Origin: JBMDXB01 sp048594885
GTDB taxonomy: Bacteria > Acidobacteriota > Vicinamibacteria > Vicinamibacterales > 2-12-FULL-66-21
Assembly (NCBI GenBank): GCA_048594885.1
Contig: JBMDXB010000041.1
Coordinates: 186,001-250,000 of the forward strand
Reading direction: 5' to 3'
Length of the DNA stretch: 64,000 bases
The position numbers and the translations under genes were made by a program. Below are positions 61,209-64,000 of the stretch, piece after piece (position 1 is the stretch's first letter; each line of letters starts with the position of its first letter). The notes under the pieces were generated by a model. That model saw only the letters and a list, made by a program, of their open reading frames with translations, did no database searches and was not told the origin of the DNA.

Positions 61209-64000
61209 TCATCTCCTTCCTGCCGGGACGACCCTAAGCTCGAGTGTGACGTTCATGGACAGCACCGAGAGATCGCCACGTCTGATCTGCAAGCGCGTGA
61301 CCTGCTCGTTGACGGCGTTACGGATCTGATCGACGCGACGACCCGCCGACGGATTGCTGCGCGGCGGCCGCACCCACTGGATGCCGATAGAGTAGTCCTC
61401 GCTGGCGCCACCCTGCCCGGCGAGATCCGTTCCAGACCCGCCGGCGACCTGATCCAGGCTGTGCAGCGCCGTGGTGCGGTAGACCTCGTTCCGGATCTGC
61501 TCGCCGGTGATCGGGTCGGTCGCGTACGGCCGAACGAATGTGGTTCGCGTTGCGACACCCGGTCGCTGCGGCCGCGGAGCACGCTCCATCAAGTGCGCGA
61601 CGAAGCGGTCAGCCGCGATGCGCGCGTCGTCGGCGCTGCGGTTGTAAGGAGCGTGCTGGTACGCCGCTGTCCGGTCCGCCGTGATGCGATCCCGGAACGC
61701 GTCGCGAGCGGCGATGTTCTCCTCCTCCTGCATCCGCGAACCCTCAGTGCTGCGCGCTCCGGAGGTCGCGAACATATTGACGTTCGACAGCCACCGGTCG
61801 ACCTTCATGCCGTTGATCGTCTCCTGTTGCATGGTGAGCTGCCGGCGGAACTCGGCCTCGCTGACCCGCTCGTAGTCCGGGAAGTTCGGATCGCGTTGCG
61901 GCGCGACCTCGAACGGCACGACGCGGATGTTGTTCAGGCGCAGCGGATCCTGGAGGCCGGCGTAGGTCGTACCTCCCTCGGCGAGCGCCATGAGCGGGCG
62001 CATCGCGCGCGCGAGCGCCTCCACGCGCTGGTTGATCGAGCGCTCGAGCTCGAGCTTGCGCGGCGTCTCGGTGGTGATTCCGCCAATCTCCGCGAGCAGC
62101 GGCGTGAGCTGCTGAACCTCGTAACGCGCCGCACGCAGGAACGGACGACGCGCGGCGTCGGCCTCGGCGGCCGTCGCGACGCGGTTCAAGAAGGCCTCGA
62201 CCGCTTCCGGAGCCGATGCGACGGTCAGTCGCGCGGCACGACCCTCACCCGCGAAGTAGAGCGCGTGGGAGCGATTCTGCTCGTCGGTGAACTGGCTGCG
62301 GCGGCGCCACCACTGCGTCACCGCGGCGACGGCGGCACGCGCACCCTGGACGACCAGCCGCCCCAGGCGGCGGGCTTGCGCCACGATCCAGTCGACGATT
62401 CGGTCCAGCGCCCGGTCGATCGGCTGGCGGACGCGGTTGATGACGTTCGTGACGGCGTCCGAAACGCGGCCGAGGCCGGCGATGCGGGCGAGGAAGCTGA
62501 TGACGAGCGTGAGCAGGCCGGCCATGGTCTGCTCGACGCGGTTCGCGGCGGGGCCGATGGTTCCCGCGGCGATGGCCGCCAGGGAATCGATGACGGAGGC
62601 GGCGACCTGGGCGATCTGCCGCATCCGCTCGACGAAGAACATCACGGTGTTGTAGATGGCGAGGATCGCCTGGATGAAGGCGCCCGCCGGGTTGAGGCTG
62701 GTCACGAGCCGCGTGATCGCGGCCTGGACGACGCGATCGCGCACGAAGGTCATGATCTGCTCCATGACCATCTCGCGCAGGTTCGTCAGCTGCTCGACGA
62801 TCTTCTCCCACGCAGCGGCGGGGCCCTCGGTGACCAGCGTCCGGACAATGTCGAACGTCGTCTCCAGCGCGGCGACGGCGGTCTCGCCGATGGCGCGGAC
62901 GAGCTTCGCGCGGATGTTCTGCCACGTCAGCCCGAGGACGCTCAGGATGAACTTGACGATCTCGCGCAGGTTGAAGGCTTGCGGGATGTAGATGTTCGCT
63001 CCGCTCATCGCGCCGGTCAGCCAGCCGATGAGCGACGCGCGCAGGTGGCGGAGGAAGTTCGTCGCGAATTGGCGGAGGCCGAGGATGCCTGCGCGGACCA
63101 GATTTCCGATGAAGCCGACGGGGTTCCGCAGGATCGAGCGGAACGCCGCCCGCGCGCGCTGCAGGTAGACCATCACCCCGGGCGCGACGACGGAGAAGAT
63201 GATCTCGAGCAGGTTCCAGATGGTGCCGCCGGCCCAGGAGAAGAACTGCAGCGCGAAGCTGCCGAAGACGCGCCCGACGCGGAGGAACGCGCGCGGCAAG
63301 AGCACGATGTCCGCGATCTCGAGCTCGCGGAGCGCTTGCATGAACAGGGCGGGGATGCGGCTGACGAAGCCCATCAGGCCGCTCAGCGCGCCCTGGAACC
63401 AGGCCCAGGCGCGCGCCACGGCGCCGGAGCGCTGGATGTTCTGCCAAATCTCTTCCTGCCCGATGAGGCGCATGAAGCCGCCGATCAGGGTCTCGGCGTT
63501 GCGCGGCACCGGATCTCCGGTGATGGGGTTGCGGCCGAGCACGGCACACAGGAGATCCCAGCCGCGGGTGCGCGACGCGAGCTGTGCCAGCGGCATCAGG
63601 ATCGCGTCCTTGATCATGCGGATGATCTCGCCGCCGACGGAGCGGAGCAGGCGGAGGATCCGATCGATCGGGTCGCTCAAGATACGCACGGCGCGGTTCC
63701 ACACGCCGCCAAGGTCGAAGATGTCGCGCCAGCTGAGGGAATCGAGGAAGCGATCGATCGCCTGTCTAATCGACGCGCCGGTGATGCCGAGCGCGGCGAG
63801 CTGCTGCTCGATCCAGCGGCCGGCGCGGTCGAACACGCCGTAGTTGTCGAGCGCCTGGACGATGAGCCCGCCGCCGGGGATGAACTCGACGACGGCGCGG
63901 AGGATGTTCGCCGCGCTGCGCTCGACGCGGCTCATGTTGATCGGGTTGACGCCCAGGACGATCGTGAACATCCGGAAGCCGGGAATCAGGTTCGCCTTGT
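61209..64000 (-). CDS. Large polymorphic toxin with Ntox15-like C-terminal nuclease domain (5-prime end outside window)
   Basis: 930 residues are visible and the frame is open to the window edge, so the N terminus is missing. Most of it is a repetitive amphipathic-helical region (VFDRAGRWIEQQLAAL, FLRHLRASLIGWLTGAMSGANIYIPQAF, TSLNPAGAFIQAILAIYNTVMFFVERMRQIAQVA) of the kind found in DUF4157-containing contractile-injection-system cargo. The C-terminal 100 residues carry TTALHSLDQVAGGSGTD (HxxD motif), SIGIQW and RRVDQIRNAVNEQVTRL, like Ntox15/Tde1 DNases. A DUF4157 peptidase-like domain would be expected upstream, outside the window. No injection-system structural gene is in the window. Confidence 0.75.
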   Translation of the reverse strand, partial: KANLIPGFRMFTIVLGVNPINMSRVERSAANILRAVVEFIPGGGLIVQALDNYGVFDRAGRWIEQQLAALGITGASIRQAIDRFLDSLSWRDIFDLGGVWNRAVRILSDPIDRILRLLRSVGGEIIRMIKDAILMPLAQLASRTRGWDLLCAVLGRNPITGDPVPRNAETLIGGFMRLIGQEEIWQNIQRSGAVARAWAWFQGALSGLMGFVSRIPALFMQALRELEIADIVLLPRAFLRVGRVFGSFALQFFSWAGGTIWNLLEIIFSVVAPGVMVYLQRARAAFRSILRNPVGFIGNLVRAGILGLRQFATNFLRHLRASLIGWLTGAMSGANIYIPQAFNLREIVKFILSVLGLTWQNIRAKLVRAIGETAVAALETTFDIVRTLVTEGPAAAWEKIVEQLTNLREMVMEQIMTFVRDRVVQAAITRLVTSLNPAGAFIQAILAIYNTVMFFVERMRQIAQVAASVIDSLAAIAAGTIGPAANRVEQTMAGLLTLVISFLARIAGLGRVSDAVTNVINRVRQPIDRALDRIVDWIVAQARRLGRLVVQGARAAVAAVTQWWRRRSQFTDEQNRSHALYFAGEGRAARLTVASAPEAVEAFLNRVATAAEADAARRPFLRAARYEVQQLTPLLAEIGGITTETPRKLELERSINQRVEALARAMRPLMALAEGGTTYAGLQDPLRLNNIRVVPFEVAPQRDPNFPDYERVSEAEFRRQLTMQQETINGMKVDRWLSNVNMFATSGARSTEGSRMQEEENIAARDAFRDRITADRTAAYQHAPYNRSADDARIAADRFVAHLMERAPRPQRPGVATRTTFVRPYATDPITGEQIRNEVYRTTALHSLDQVAGGSGTDLAGQGGASEDYSIGIQWVRPPRSNPSAGRRVDQIRNAVNEQVTRLQIRRGDLSVLSMNVTLELRVVPAGRR

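Overview
The window is high-GC DNA with densely packed, often overlapping genes. The gene content points to an Acidobacteriota, probably the Vicinamibacteria lineage. The clues are paired VWFA proteins, a long carboxypeptidase-like-domain TonB receptor, an acidobacterial-type ECF sigma factor next to a propeller-kinase fragment, PilZ proteins, DUF1080, DUF1579 and ThuA-like proteins, and a complete Tad pilus locus. This assignment is inferred from gene families, not from a marker gene.

Layout. 1-116: end of a receiver domain. 113-6257: exopolysaccharide operon (GT2 synthase, TPR/beta-barrel exporter, sugar-nucleotide epimerase, DUF192) behind a receiver-less sigma-54 activator. 6258-8293: di-haem peroxidase-like protein with a conserved partner. 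8407-24365: one minus-strand Tad/Flp pilus block (flp, flp, prepilin peptidase, two TadE, CpaB, secretin, TadG, CpaE, TadA, TadB, TadC, 33-aa peptide, TadD) that continues into a MoxR-like ATPase, a double-VWA protein, a small membrane protein and a TonB-C protein. 24619-25264: two PilZ proteins. 25797-30050: three-gene membrane glycan operon. 30360-31265: decayed kinase fragment and frameshifted ECF sigma factor. 32007-38333: decahaem cytochrome c plus large outer-membrane porin, followed by an OmpR-type two-component system. A nearly identical 50-bp box with an 11-bp-spaced TGTGAC repeat lies upstream of both units.

38311-56954 is a long minus-strand array started by a ROK repressor. It runs DUF2264 protein, UroD-type methyltransferase, corrinoid protein, corrinoid-reactivating 2Fe-2S/ASKHA protein, MetH-activation-like protein, homocysteine S-methyltransferase, small protein, TonB receptor, large TIM-barrel protein, glucuronate isomerase, GH67 alpha-glucuronidase. 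GH67 releases (4-O-methyl-)glucuronate from xylan. The set therefore reads as uptake, release, O-demethylation (methyl group to homocysteine) and isomerisation of methylated glucuronate, a proposal that should be tested. A divergent ThuA-like gene shares the control region, where two mirrored TTGACA promoters each carry a GTTCG-N5-CGAAC operator.

57970-60522 holds a small membrane protein, an ECF sigma/membrane-partner pair, DUF1080 and DUF1579. 60653-64000 holds a Tdi1-like immunity protein and the C-terminal 930 residues of a very large protein ending in an Ntox15-like nuclease domain, resembling contractile-injection-system cargo. I saw no tRNA, rRNA, CRISPR array or intact transposase.
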